A stretch of DNA of 64,000 nt from Streptomyces cavernae. GTDB lineage: Bacteria; Actinomycetota; Actinomycetes; Streptomycetales; Streptomycetaceae. The stretch covers positions 124,001 to 188,000 of the forward strand of contig NZ_RPDJ01000020.1 of NCBI RefSeq assembly GCF_004023625.1. Direction: 5' to 3'. The notes below the pieces were generated by a model. The model was not told where the DNA came from. It saw only the letters and a list, made by a program, of their open reading frames with translations, and did not search any database. This document shows positions 7,785 to 15,372 of this stretch, one piece after another. The translations under genes and the position numbers were made by a program. Every line of letters begins with the position of its first letter. The first letter of the stretch is position 1.

Positions 7785-8870
7785 TCAGGCCGTCAACCAG
7801 CCACGCAGCCGTTCCTCACCCGCGAGGATCTTGGACGTCTCCACGCGTTCGTCGCGCCGGTGCGCCAAGTGCGGGTTGCCGGGACCGTAGTTGACGGCCG
7901 GGACGCCCAGCGCGCTGAAGCGGGAGACGTCCGTCCAGCCGTACTTGGGCTGCGGTGTACCCCCCACCGCCTTCATGAAAGCCTGCGCCGCGGGGTGCGA
8001 GAGGCCGGGCAGGGCCGCGCCGCTGTGGTCCTCGACGACGAACTCCTCGACGCCGCAGTCCGCGAAGACCTCGTGGACGTGGGCGACGGCCTGCTCCTCG
8101 GTGCGATCGGGGGCGTAGCGGAAGTTGACGGCCACCACGCACGCGTCCGGGATCACGTTGCCCGCGACCCCGCCCTCGATGCGTACGGCGTTGAGGCCCT
8201 CGCGGTACTCCAGGCCGTCGATGACCGGGTGACGCGGCTCGTACGCGGCCAGCCGCGCGAGGATGGGAGCGGCCGCGTGGATGGCGTTCGAGCCCATCCA
8301 GGAGCGCGCGGAGTGGGCGCGCTCGCCCGCCGTCTTCAGCAGCACGCGCAGCGTGCCCTGGCAGCCGCCCTCGACCTGTCCGTCCGAGGGTTCGAGAAGG
8401 ACGGCGAAGTCGCCCTCGAGCCATTCGGGGTGGGCTTCCGCGACGTGTCCGAGGCCATTGAGGTGCGCGGCGACCTCCTCGTTGTCGTAGAAGACGAAGG
8501 TGAGGTCGCGGTTGGGTTCGGGCACGGTGGCGGCGATGCGCAGTTGGAGGGCGACGCCGGCCTTCATGTCGCAGGTGCCGCAGCCCCACAGCACGCCGTC
8601 CTCGTCGAGACGGGAGGGGACGTTGCCGGCGATGGGAACGGTGTCGATGTGGCCGGCGAGGATCACACGCTCCGCGCGGCCCAGGTTCGTACGAGCCACG
8701 ACGTTGTTGCCGTGGCGGTCGACCGTGAGGTGCGGCAGGGCCCGCAGTGCGGCCTCGACGGCGTCCGCGAGGGGCTTCTCGCTGCCGCTCTCGGAGGGGA
8801 AGTCGACGAGCTGCGCGGTCAGGCGCGCGGCGTCCAGGGTGAGGTCGAGGGCGGGGGCGTCGAGGTCCAT
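7785..8870 (-). CDS. dapE: succinyl-diaminopimelate desuccinylase
   Basis: 361-residue M20-family metallopeptidase that converts N-succinyl-LL-diaminopimelate to LL-DAP and succinate, in lysine and peptidoglycan biosynthesis. The dinuclear metal site is visible (AGHIDTVP, GTCDMKAG, FYDNEEVAA), with a late conserved NYGPG motif that completes the active site. Length is normal. It lies 3 kb from dapC, the preceding enzyme of the succinylase branch, so the two steps are physically close but not in one operon. Divergent from the lysozyme-fold gene at 8985. Confidence 0.93.
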   Translation of the reverse strand: MDLDAPALDLTLDAARLTAQLVDFPSESGSEKPLADAVEAALRALPHLTVDRHGNNVVARTNLGRAERVILAGHIDTVPIAGNVPSRLDEDGVLWGCGTCDMKAGVALQLRIAATVPEPNRDLTFVFYDNEEVAAHLNGLGHVAEAHPEWLEGDFAVLLEPSDGQVEGGCQGTLRVLLKTAGERAHSARSWMGSNAIHAAAPILARLAAYEPRHPVIDGLEYREGLNAVRIEGGVAGNVIPDACVVAVNFRYAPDRTEEQAVAHVHEVFADCGVEEFVVEDHSGAALPGLSHPAAQAFMKAVGGTPQPKYGWTDVSRFSALGVPAVNYGPGNPHLAHRRDERVETSKILAGEERLRGWLTA

Positions 8871-8984
8871 GGGGAGACCCTAACGCGCCCGGATGGCCGA
8901 TTCGCAATGCTGTTCACTTCCGCACACCAACGTTGTCCACAATCTCAAATCGCACTCACAGTCACCTCGGCTACCGTGTGTGGC

Positions 8985-9926
8985 GTGTCTGAGTCCCCCA
9001 CCTCCTCCTGGCGCGGTCGCCTCCTGCGTATGGCAGGGGCGATCGTGGTGTTGGCCGCGCTCGCGGGATACCTGACCTTGCAGTACCTCACGGGGAGCAG
9101 AGGCGCCCCGCGCTGCACGGTCGTCTCCGGAAAGGGCGACGGGGCGTCGTACGAGTTCACGGCGGAGCAAGCGGTGAACGCGGCGACGATCTCGGCGATA
9201 GGCACGACCCGCGGCATGCCCGAGCGGGCGGTCACCATCGCGCTGGCCACCGCTCTCCAGGAGTCCGAACTGCGCAACCTCGAACACGGCGACCGGGACT
9301 CGCTCGGCCTCTTCCAGCAGCGGCCGTCGCAGGGCTGGGGCACCGAGGAGGAGATCCTCGACCCGGCGTACGCGGCGGGCGAGTTCTACCGGCATCTGGC
9401 CAAAGTGCCCGACTACACCAGCCTGCCGCTGACGGTCGCCGCGCAGCGGGTGCAACGCAGCGGTTTCCCGGACGCGTACGCGAAGCACGAGCCGGACGCC
9501 GCGCTGCTCGCCGCGGCGCTGACCGGGCGGGCCGCGGCCACGCTCACCTGCGAGGGACGTCCCGCGGTCAAGCCCGGTCCGGGCGGTCCGGACGCGGTGC
9601 GGGCCGCGCTGGTGCGCGACTTCGGGCGTGAGGCGGTGCAGACGGCCGGAGCCGAGGTGAAGGCGGCTTTCGCAACCCCGCCCGCCACCGCGTCGCCCGC
9701 CGCCAAGAGCCGGGTGACGATCCCGGTGCCGCCCGCGTCGGGCTCGAACAAGACCCGTACCCAGCGCGGCTGGGAACTCGCCCACTGGGCGGTCGCCAAC
9801 GCCTCGGCCCTGCGCATCGAGCGGGTGTCGTACGTCGGCCGCGAATGGAAAGCAGGTGTCGGCAGCGAGTGGCGTGCCGCCGGGGGCGAGGCAGCGACGG
9901 ACGCGGTCAGCGTGGTGACACGCTGA
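8985..9926 (+). CDS. membrane-anchored lysozyme-fold protein (often named 'heavy metal transporter')
   Basis: 313 residues. An N-terminal membrane anchor (MAGAIVVLAALAGYLTLQYL) precedes a domain with TIALATALQESELRNLEHGD and DSLGLFQQRPSQGWG. That pattern of a Glu in a helix followed by Gly-Leu-Phe-Gln is characteristic of goose-lysozyme/transglycosylase-like folds and of many actinobacterial cell-wall proteins. A Pro/Ala-rich stretch (about 215-240) leads to a short C-terminal region. Databases commonly label this family heavy metal transporter; nothing in the sequence supports transport. GTG at 8985 is assumed; GTG at 8976 is equally possible, and neither has a clear ribosome-binding site. 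An extracytoplasmic peptidoglycan-related role is inferred. Confidence 0.6.
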   Translation: MSESPTSSWRGRLLRMAGAIVVLAALAGYLTLQYLTGSRGAPRCTVVSGKGDGASYEFTAEQAVNAATISAIGTTRGMPERAVTIALATALQESELRNLEHGDRDSLGLFQQRPSQGWGTEEEILDPAYAAGEFYRHLAKVPDYTSLPLTVAAQRVQRSGFPDAYAKHEPDAALLAAALTGRAAATLTCEGRPAVKPGPGGPDAVRAALVRDFGREAVQTAGAEVKAAFATPPATASPAAKSRVTIPVPPASGSNKTRTQRGWELAHWAVANASALRIERVSYVGREWKAGVGSEWRAAGGEAATDAVSVVTR

Positions 9927-10260
9927 GTCCGCTCCGTGCGGACGCACAACCGTGCGGAGCCCCCTCCGAACGAAGGGATTCCGTCAGGGCCTTGCAGATT
10001 CGCGGGCGCACATCGTCATATGCACGGGAATCTCTTGGGGGAAAAGAGCCGCGCCCCACTGACGCACCTACCGGCAGACCCTTTTGACCGCTTTCATCCG
10101 CAGCCGATAATGCGACGCATTGCCAACTCTTTACGTTGGCGCACCGCAACCTCCGCGGGCCGGGTGTCGGTTAGTCAGGGCGTTCCGGACCCGAGCTGAC
10201 CAACCATCAGTCAACTCCGCGTCCGGTCAGCGTTCTTCCCTCTCCCGTCTAAGGAGCACC
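9927..10260 (+). other. gene-free interval with leader of the small secreted protein
   Basis: 334 bp. It contains the promoter at 10084-10111 and, within the transcribed leader, a GCCAAC/GTTGGC hairpin near 10122-10141. The remainder up to the ribosome-binding site (AAGGAG at about 10251) has no recognised feature; the roughly 140-nt leader is long for this genus. Confidence 0.4.
10084..10111 (+). promoter_or_regulatory. sigma-70 (HrdB-type) promoter
   Basis: TTGACC at 10084-10089 and GATAAT at 10106-10111, separated by 16 bp, give one of the best consensus promoters in the window. The start site would be near 10118, leaving a leader of about 140 nt before the ATG at 10261. Confidence 0.6.
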
Positions 10261-10572
10261 ATGTCCCTCCCCCTGACCCGCCGGATCGCCCGTGCCGCGC
10301 TGCTGATCGCGGCGGGAGCGGCGCCCGTGGTCGGTGCGGCCGGCTCCGCGCACGCGGCCGCCCTGCCCGCCGCCCCCGAACTCGGCGGGCTGACCGCCGT
10401 GGACGGTGCGGACGTGGGCGACAAGGTCGACGGCGCGACCAAGAGCGTCACCGGGCTCACCGACGGCAAGGCCGTGCCCTCCGCCGAAAAGGTCCGCGGC
10501 GACGTTGCCGATTCCCTCGACAAGGGCGGGGTGCCGTCCTCGCTGCCCAAGAAGGGCTTGCCTATCGGCTGA
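10261..10572 (+). CDS. small secreted protein, unknown function
   Basis: 103 residues. An N-terminal signal peptide (RRIARAALLIAAGAAPVVGA, cleavage probably after AGSAHA) is followed by about 70 mature residues rich in Ala, Asp, Gly and Lys with no cysteine and no recognised domain (AVDGADVGDKVDGATKSV). Similar Streptomyces proteins are sometimes labelled ATP-binding protein, which the sequence does not support. A strong promoter, a clean AAGGAG site and a strong terminator indicate an abundant monocistronic transcript, which fits a secreted or surface protein. Confidence 0.75.
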   Translation: MSLPLTRRIARAALLIAAGAAPVVGAAGSAHAAALPAAPELGGLTAVDGADVGDKVDGATKSVTGLTDGKAVPSAEKVRGDVADSLDKGGVPSSLPKKGLPIG

Positions 10573-10591
10573 CCCCACAACCGTGAGGTGA

Positions 10592-10620
10592 CCGGGGCCC
10601 GAGACCATCTCGGGCCCCGG
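10592..10620 (+). terminator. strong hairpin terminator
   Basis: Perfect 13-bp stem (CCGGGGCCCGAGA / TCTCGGGCCCCGG) with a 3-base loop, 19 bp after the stop of the small secreted protein gene. Confidence 0.75.
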
Positions 10621-10776
10621 GGACGCCCCCGGCATCAGAGCCCGAGCCCCAGCAACAGCACGGAACGCGCACCCCCACGCCCGGCAGCCGCGCACCGGCG
10701 CAAGGGGACGTGCCGGGTTCTCCACCCGCAGCGGCTGGCGCTCTGACCAGTCAGACCTCTACGTGAAACACGAAAC

Positions 10777-10858
10777 GCTCCCCCAAGCTCTCGACTTCTC
10801 CCCCACTCTCGGCTGCGCTCGAGCGGGGGGACCCCCATGAGCAGGGGGCACCCCCATG
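10777..10858. repeat. dispersed palindromic repeat, long version
   Basis: About 82 bp almost identical to 4611-4693 inside element A, in inverse orientation. It consists of GCTCCCCCAAGCTCTCGACT followed by a second CCCCCACTCTCGG...GAGCGGGGGG hairpin and a GGGGG-ACCCCC tail. It lies between the terminator of the secreted-protein gene and the 3' end of dapC. The surrounding interval 10621-11058 holds no gene that I can support. Confidence 0.7.
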
Positions 10859-11058
10859 ACCGAGGACGGAGAACCCGGCGCGGCCCCGCCCCAAAAACCG
10901 GCAGGCGCAAGCGGCCGGGCCCGGCACCCGCAGCCCCGCCCCAAGAACCGACAGGGGGCGCACCACCCACCAAGGGCACGGGGCCCAGCCATCGACAGCA
11001 GGCGCACCGGCTCAAGAACGGCGCGGCGGCCCACCATGAAGTGGACCCACCTGAGCCC

Positions 11059-12156
11059 TCAGGCCCCCAGCCGCCGCACCGCGGCCCCCACCCGCTCATC
11101 CGTAGCCGTCAACGCCACCCGCACGAACCGCTCCCCGGCCGGCCCGTAGAAGTCCCCCGGAGCCACCAGGATGCCCAGGTCGGCGAGATGCCCCACCGTG
11201 TCCCAGCACGGCTCGTCGCGCGTCGCCCACAGGTACAGGCTGGCCTCGCTGTGCTCGATGCGGAAGCCGTGGTTCTCCAGAGCCCCGCGCAGGGCGGCAC
11301 GCCGGGTCGCGTAGCGCTCCCGCTGCTCCCGTACGTGCTGCTCGTCCGCCAGCGCGGCGACCACCGCCGCCTGGGTCGGGGCCGGCGTCATCATCCCGCC
11401 GTGCTTGCGGATCTCCAGGAGGTCGCCGAGGACCGCCTGGTCGCCGACGAGGAACGCGGCCCGGTACCCCGCGAGGTTCGACCGCTTGGAGAGCGAGTGG
11501 ACCGAGACGATCCCCTCGTACGAGCCACCGCACACGTCCGGGTGCAGCACCGAGACCGGGTCGGCCTCCCACCCCAGCTCGATGTAGCACTCGTCGGAGA
11601 ACACCAGCACCCCGTGCTCCCGCGCCCAGGCGACGATCCGGGTCAGCTCCGGCTTCGACAGGACCCGTCCGGTGGGGTTCGACGGGGAGTTGAGCCAGAG
11701 CAGGCTGAGGCCCTCGGGGTCGAGTTCGGTGGGGTCGTCGTAGGCCACGTACTCGGCGCGGGCCAGCCGGGCTCCGACCTCGTACGTCGGGTAGGCCAGC
11801 CGCGGGTACGCCACGCGGTCGCCGGGACCGAGGCCGAGCTGGGTCGGCAGCCAGGCGACGAGTTCCTTGGAGCCGACGACCGGCAGCACGTGCCGGTGGG
11901 TGACTCCGCGGGCGCCGAGCCGCCGCTCGGCCCAGCCCGTGATCGCGTCCCGCAGCTCCGGCGTGCCCCAGACCGTGGGATAGCCCGGCGAGTCCGCCGC
12001 CGCGATCAGCGCTTTCTGGATCAGCTCCGGCACGGGGTCGACCGGCGTGCCGACGGACAGGTCCACCAGGCCGTCCGGATGCGCTGCGGCCGTGGCCCGG
12101 TAGGGCTGGAGCTTGTCCCAGGGAAAGGTGGGGAGGCGGTCGGAGACTGCGGACAC
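11059..12156 (-). CDS. dapC: succinyldiaminopimelate transaminase
   Basis: 365-residue class I/II PLP aminotransferase making N-succinyl-LL-2,6-diaminopimelate. The PLP lysine is in VHSLSKRSNLAGYR, with upstream cofactor contacts in SPSNPTG and DECYIE. The protein start VSAVSDRLPTFPWDK matches actinobacterial DapC, so I chose the GTG at 12156 rather than an ATG 27 codons upstream. Downstream of a ferredoxin gene in the same direction, the arrangement seen in M. tuberculosis (fdxC-dapC). It acts in the same branch as dapE in this window. Confidence 0.9.
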   Translation of the reverse strand: MSAVSDRLPTFPWDKLQPYRATAAAHPDGLVDLSVGTPVDPVPELIQKALIAAADSPGYPTVWGTPELRDAITGWAERRLGARGVTHRHVLPVVGSKELVAWLPTQLGLGPGDRVAYPRLAYPTYEVGARLARAEYVAYDDPTELDPEGLSLLWLNSPSNPTGRVLSKPELTRIVAWAREHGVLVFSDECYIELGWEADPVSVLHPDVCGGSYEGIVSVHSLSKRSNLAGYRAAFLVGDQAVLGDLLEIRKHGGMMTPAPTQAAVVAALADEQHVREQRERYATRRAALRGALENHGFRIEHSEASLYLWATRDEPCWDTVGHLADLGILVAPGDFYGPAGERFVRVALTATDERVGAAVRRLGA

Positions 12157-12309
12157 GGGATCGGGCTCACTTTCTCGTACGGACGAGCACTTGTTGCTCG
12201 CTGCTCGCTGTCCCGTACGTACGCCGCGGTCCCGCACGGCGACCCACGATCAAGATCATGGCGATCGGGCCGTACGGGACCGAGGCGGCACGTATGTGAT
12301 GCGGGCCGC

Positions 12310-12630
12310 TTACTGGTTCTGCGGCGGCAGCGCCGCGATGAAGGGGTGGTCGCGCTCGATCAGCCCCAGCTTGCTGGCGCCACCGGGCGAGCCGAGCTCG
12401 TCGAAGAACTCGACGTTCGCCTTGTAGTAGTCCTTCCACTCCTCCGGGGTGTCGTCCTCGTAGAAGATCGCCTCGACCGGGCAGACCGGCTCACAGGCCC
12501 CGCAGTCGACGCATTCGTCCGGGTGGATGTACAAGGACCGGTTGCCCTCGTAGATGCAGTCGACCGGGCACTCCTCGATGCACGCCTTGTCCTTGACGTC
12601 GACACAAGGCTGCGCGATGACGTAGGTCAC
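12310..12630 (-). CDS. fdxA: seven-iron ferredoxin (3Fe-4S/4Fe-4S)
   Basis: 106-residue electron carrier. The cysteine pattern matches Azotobacter-type 7Fe ferredoxins: C9, C17 and C50 for the 3Fe-4S cluster, C21, C40, C43 and C46 for the 4Fe-4S cluster, with the extra free C25. The C-terminal 45 residues form the usual acidic actinobacterial extension. Upstream of dapC on the same strand with about 150 bp between them. Likely a general low-potential electron donor; its redox partner is not indicated. Confidence 0.93.
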   Translation of the reverse strand: MTYVIAQPCVDVKDKACIEECPVDCIYEGNRSLYIHPDECVDCGACEPVCPVEAIFYEDDTPEEWKDYYKANVEFFDELGSPGGASKLGLIERDHPFIAALPPQNQ

Positions 12631-12770
12631 GCTGTCGTTCCTCCTCGATAGGGCGCTGGCGGGCCTCCTCAGGCTCCGCCGCCTGGCGCGCGGGAGCGCG
12701 GCGTCGTCGATGCCCGCACCTAGTATCTCCGTTCCGGGGCATGATCCGAACAGGAGGGGTGAACTGACCT

Positions 12771-13784
12771 GTGGATTTCACGGCAGGCGGACGGCTCGAA
12801 GTCCAGATCAACGCCGCTGACGTGGGCAAACGCGTCTCCGTGCGCAGACTCCTCGACGGCAACGACGCGGGAGAGAAGTTCACCGACACGGTCGGCGTTC
12901 TCACATCATGGGACGAGGGTGTGCTGCTGATCACACGGCGCACCGGGGAGAGCGTACGGATCCCGGAGTCCTCGCTGGTCGCGGGCAAGGTCGTGCCGCC
13001 CGCCCCCGCCCGTCGGCGGGGTCCCGCGGCCTCGTACACGGAGCTGGCGCGCGTCGCCGCCCGGGCCTGGCAGCCGGTGGAGAGCGCATGGCTCGGCGAC
13101 TGGGAGTTGCGCGCCGCGTCCGGCTTCACGCGCCGCGCCAACTCCGTCCTGCCGCTCGGCGACCCCGGGATGTCGATCGACGACGCCCTCGGACTCGTCC
13201 GTGGGTGGTACGAGGAGCGGGGCCTGCCCGCGTACATCCAGACGGCGACCGGGGCCGAGGGAACCCAGGAGTCGCTCTGCGCGGAGCTGGAGGCGCGCGG
13301 CTGGACCCGCGAGGTGACGGCGGAGCTGTGGACCGGAGCGCTCGCGCCGGTGGCAGATGTGCCGGTGGCGGATGCGCCGACGCCGTCCGTCGTGCTGGCG
13401 CGGACCGCGGACGAGGCGTGGCTCGGCCGGTACCAGCGCAAGGGCGTGAGCGACGTGGCCCTGCGGGTGCTGGGCAGCGGGCCGTCGGTGTGGTTCGCGA
13501 CCATACCGGGCGAGGGCCGGGACGAGCCCGTGGCGATCGGCCGCTGCGTGGTGGACGGCCGCTGGGCGGGGTTCGCGGCGGTGGAGGTGGCTCCGGAGCA
13601 GCGGCTGCGGGGCCTGGCCTCCGCGGTGATGGCGGCGCTCGCCGGGCGGGCGCTCGAGGAGGGGGCGTCGGCGGGGTGGCTCCAGGTGGAGGCGGACAAT
13701 GCGGGGGCGCGGGGGCTGTACTCCGCGATGGGGTTCGCCGCGCACCATGCGTACCACCACTACCGGGCGCCGCATATTCGGTGA
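12771..13784 (+). CDS. GNAT-family N-acetyltransferase
   Basis: 337 residues with two parts: an N-terminal domain of about 80 residues (FTAGGRLEVQINAADVGKRV) and a C-terminal GNAT domain with the acetyl-CoA loop VAPEQRLRGLASAVMAAL and the family ending EADNAGARGLYSAMGFAAHH. The two-domain arrangement is common in actinobacteria and the substrate is unknown. GTG at 12771 follows an AGGAGG at about 12752, a rather long gap. Divergent from fdxA. Confidence 0.8.
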   Translation: MDFTAGGRLEVQINAADVGKRVSVRRLLDGNDAGEKFTDTVGVLTSWDEGVLLITRRTGESVRIPESSLVAGKVVPPAPARRRGPAASYTELARVAARAWQPVESAWLGDWELRAASGFTRRANSVLPLGDPGMSIDDALGLVRGWYEERGLPAYIQTATGAEGTQESLCAELEARGWTREVTAELWTGALAPVADVPVADAPTPSVVLARTADEAWLGRYQRKGVSDVALRVLGSGPSVWFATIPGEGRDEPVAIGRCVVDGRWAGFAAVEVAPEQRLRGLASAVMAALAGRALEEGASAGWLQVEADNAGARGLYSAMGFAAHHAYHHYRAPHIR

Positions 13785-13905
13785 GCGGCCCGGGTACGGG
13801 GAGCGCCTCTGGTGCGGTTGCGCGGGCCGAGCGGGACCCTGGTGGGGACGGCGACGGTTTTGGTGTCGGGCGGTATCGATCGTTGTGAGAGGGCACGAGC
13901 CTGCT

Positions 13906-14757
13906 ATGCGGTCCCTTCGGCCTCCGGAACCCGAACAGTCCGCCGAGTGGCGGCGGCGGTTCGGGCTCGAGGCGCGGGCGGAGCGGCCCGATCTGTCCTT
14001 GCTGTGCCTGCTGATCGGGGCGGAGGCGGACGGGTCGCTGAACGAGGCCGGGCTCGACGCCTCGCAGATCCTGCTGGACGAGCTGGCCGGGCGGCTGCCG
14101 TTCCGGCCCGGTGGACCCCGTGCCTGGGCCACCGCGGTGGCGGAACTGCTCGGTGGGGAGTGCGGATTCCACGGCTCGCCGGCCGACTACCAGCGGCTCG
14201 AGTCCTCGCTCCTGCACCAGGTGCTCGCACGGCGGCGGGGGCTGCCGATCCTGCTGTCGGTGGTGTGGATGGAGGTCGCGCGCAGGGCCGGGGCGCCGGT
14301 GTACGGGGTCGCCCTGCCGGGGCACTTCGTCGTCGGCTTCGGCCCGCCCGAGGATCAGGTACTCGCCGATCCGTTCGACGGTGGCCGGGTGCTGACCGGC
14401 GGTGACGCGGAACTGCTGGTCGCCGGGGCCACGGGGGCGCCGCTGGATCCGTCGATGCTGGTGCCTGCCCGGCCGCTCGATGTCGTGCTGCGCATACTCA
14501 ACAACATCCGGGCGTGGGCCGCTGCCCGTCCCGAGCGGTCCGAGGTCGCCCTGTGGGCGGTCGAGCTGTCCCTGCTGCTCCCCGCCCATCCGGCGCGTCT
14601 GCGCTACGAGTGGGCACAACTGCTGGTCGATCGCGGAGAGTTCCTGCGGGGAGCCACGGAGCTGGATGCCTATGCGGAGGTGGTGGCGGCGGTGGACGCC
14701 GCCGCCGCCGAGCGGGTCCGCCTCCAGGCGCGGGCGGCACGCTCCCTGCTCAACTGA
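13906..14757 (+). CDS. SirB1-family transglutaminase-like/TPR protein
   Basis: 283-residue protein. The SirB1/transglutaminase-core segment is visible as LHQVLARRRGLPILLSVVWMEVARRAG, then VALPGHFVVGFG and VLADPFDGG, followed by a helical TPR-like tail. Bacterial members have no established activity, and the catalytic cysteine of true transglutaminases is replaced here (RRRGLPILL). ATG at 13906 was chosen because GAGAGGG lies upstream; an in-frame GTG at 13885 has no such site. It stands alone, and a 20-bp tandem array follows its stop. Confidence 0.75.
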   Translation: MRSLRPPEPEQSAEWRRRFGLEARAERPDLSLLCLLIGAEADGSLNEAGLDASQILLDELAGRLPFRPGGPRAWATAVAELLGGECGFHGSPADYQRLESSLLHQVLARRRGLPILLSVVWMEVARRAGAPVYGVALPGHFVVGFGPPEDQVLADPFDGGRVLTGGDAELLVAGATGAPLDPSMLVPARPLDVVLRILNNIRAWAAARPERSEVALWAVELSLLLPAHPARLRYEWAQLLVDRGEFLRGATELDAYAEVVAAVDAAAAERVRLQARAARSLLN

Positions 14758-15318
14758 GGCCTCGCCCATGCTTGCCGGTCCGGCACCGGACCGGACGGGC
14801 GCCGGCACCAGACCGTACAGGCGCCGGCACCGGACCGGACGGGCGCCGTACGGACCGGACAGGCGCCGTACGGACCGGACAGGCGCCGTACGGACCGGAC
14901 AGGCGCCGTACGGACCGGACAGGCGCCGTACGGACCGGACAGGCGCCGTACGGACCGGACAGGCGCCGGCTACAGCCCGGCCCCTCTCCCTGGATCCGCA
15001 TCGCGCTCGGGCCCGGGCTCGGCCCCGGGCCCCCCGGCTGCCACGCCCAGGCGTCAGCGGCGTGCTCGGTGCCCCGGCGGGGACCCCCGCCACCAGCCGG
15101 AACCCTCCGCGCCGCCCGGTCACGCCGCGGTGCACCCGCCTTCGCCAGGCCGCTCGGTGAGCCCGGTCGGCCCTTTCCCATGCGAGGTCCCCGCGCCGCC
15201 GCGTCCGTCGTCCGCCACCGTCAGTCGCGGTGTGGGCCCGTCCAGGGATCGGCGGCGTACCAGCCACACCGGCCCGGGACCTGTACAAGAGCCGAGGGCC
15301 GCGCCGAGGGCCAACACC
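14758..15318. repeat. interval with 20-bp tandem array
   Basis: From about 14777 to 14970 a 20-bp unit (CGGACCGGACAGGCGCCGTA) is repeated. Seven nearly identical copies start at 14831, 14851, 14871, 14891, 14911, 14931 and 14951, and diverged copies lie before them. Because 20 is not a multiple of 3, open frames across it are repetitive artefacts. It lies between two convergent genes. The remaining part to 15318 shows no recognised feature. Confidence 0.85.
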
Positions 15319-15353
15319 GAAGGGCCGGTCACCATGACGGTGACCGGCCCTTC
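15319..15353 (-). terminator. hairpin terminator downstream of the Pro/Gly-rich membrane protein gene
   Basis: Perfect 15-bp stem (GAAGGGCCGGTCACC / GGTGACCGGCCCTTC) with a 5-base loop, 20 bp past the stop at 15373 on the minus strand. Confidence 0.75.
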
Positions 15354-15372
15354 AGGGACGGAGGGGTACGGA

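Noticed and set aside
14777..14970. Possible CRISPR array
   Set aside because: Units are contiguous with no unique spacers and no cas genes are nearby; this is a simple tandem repeat. The same applies to 33507-33670 and 43332-43423.
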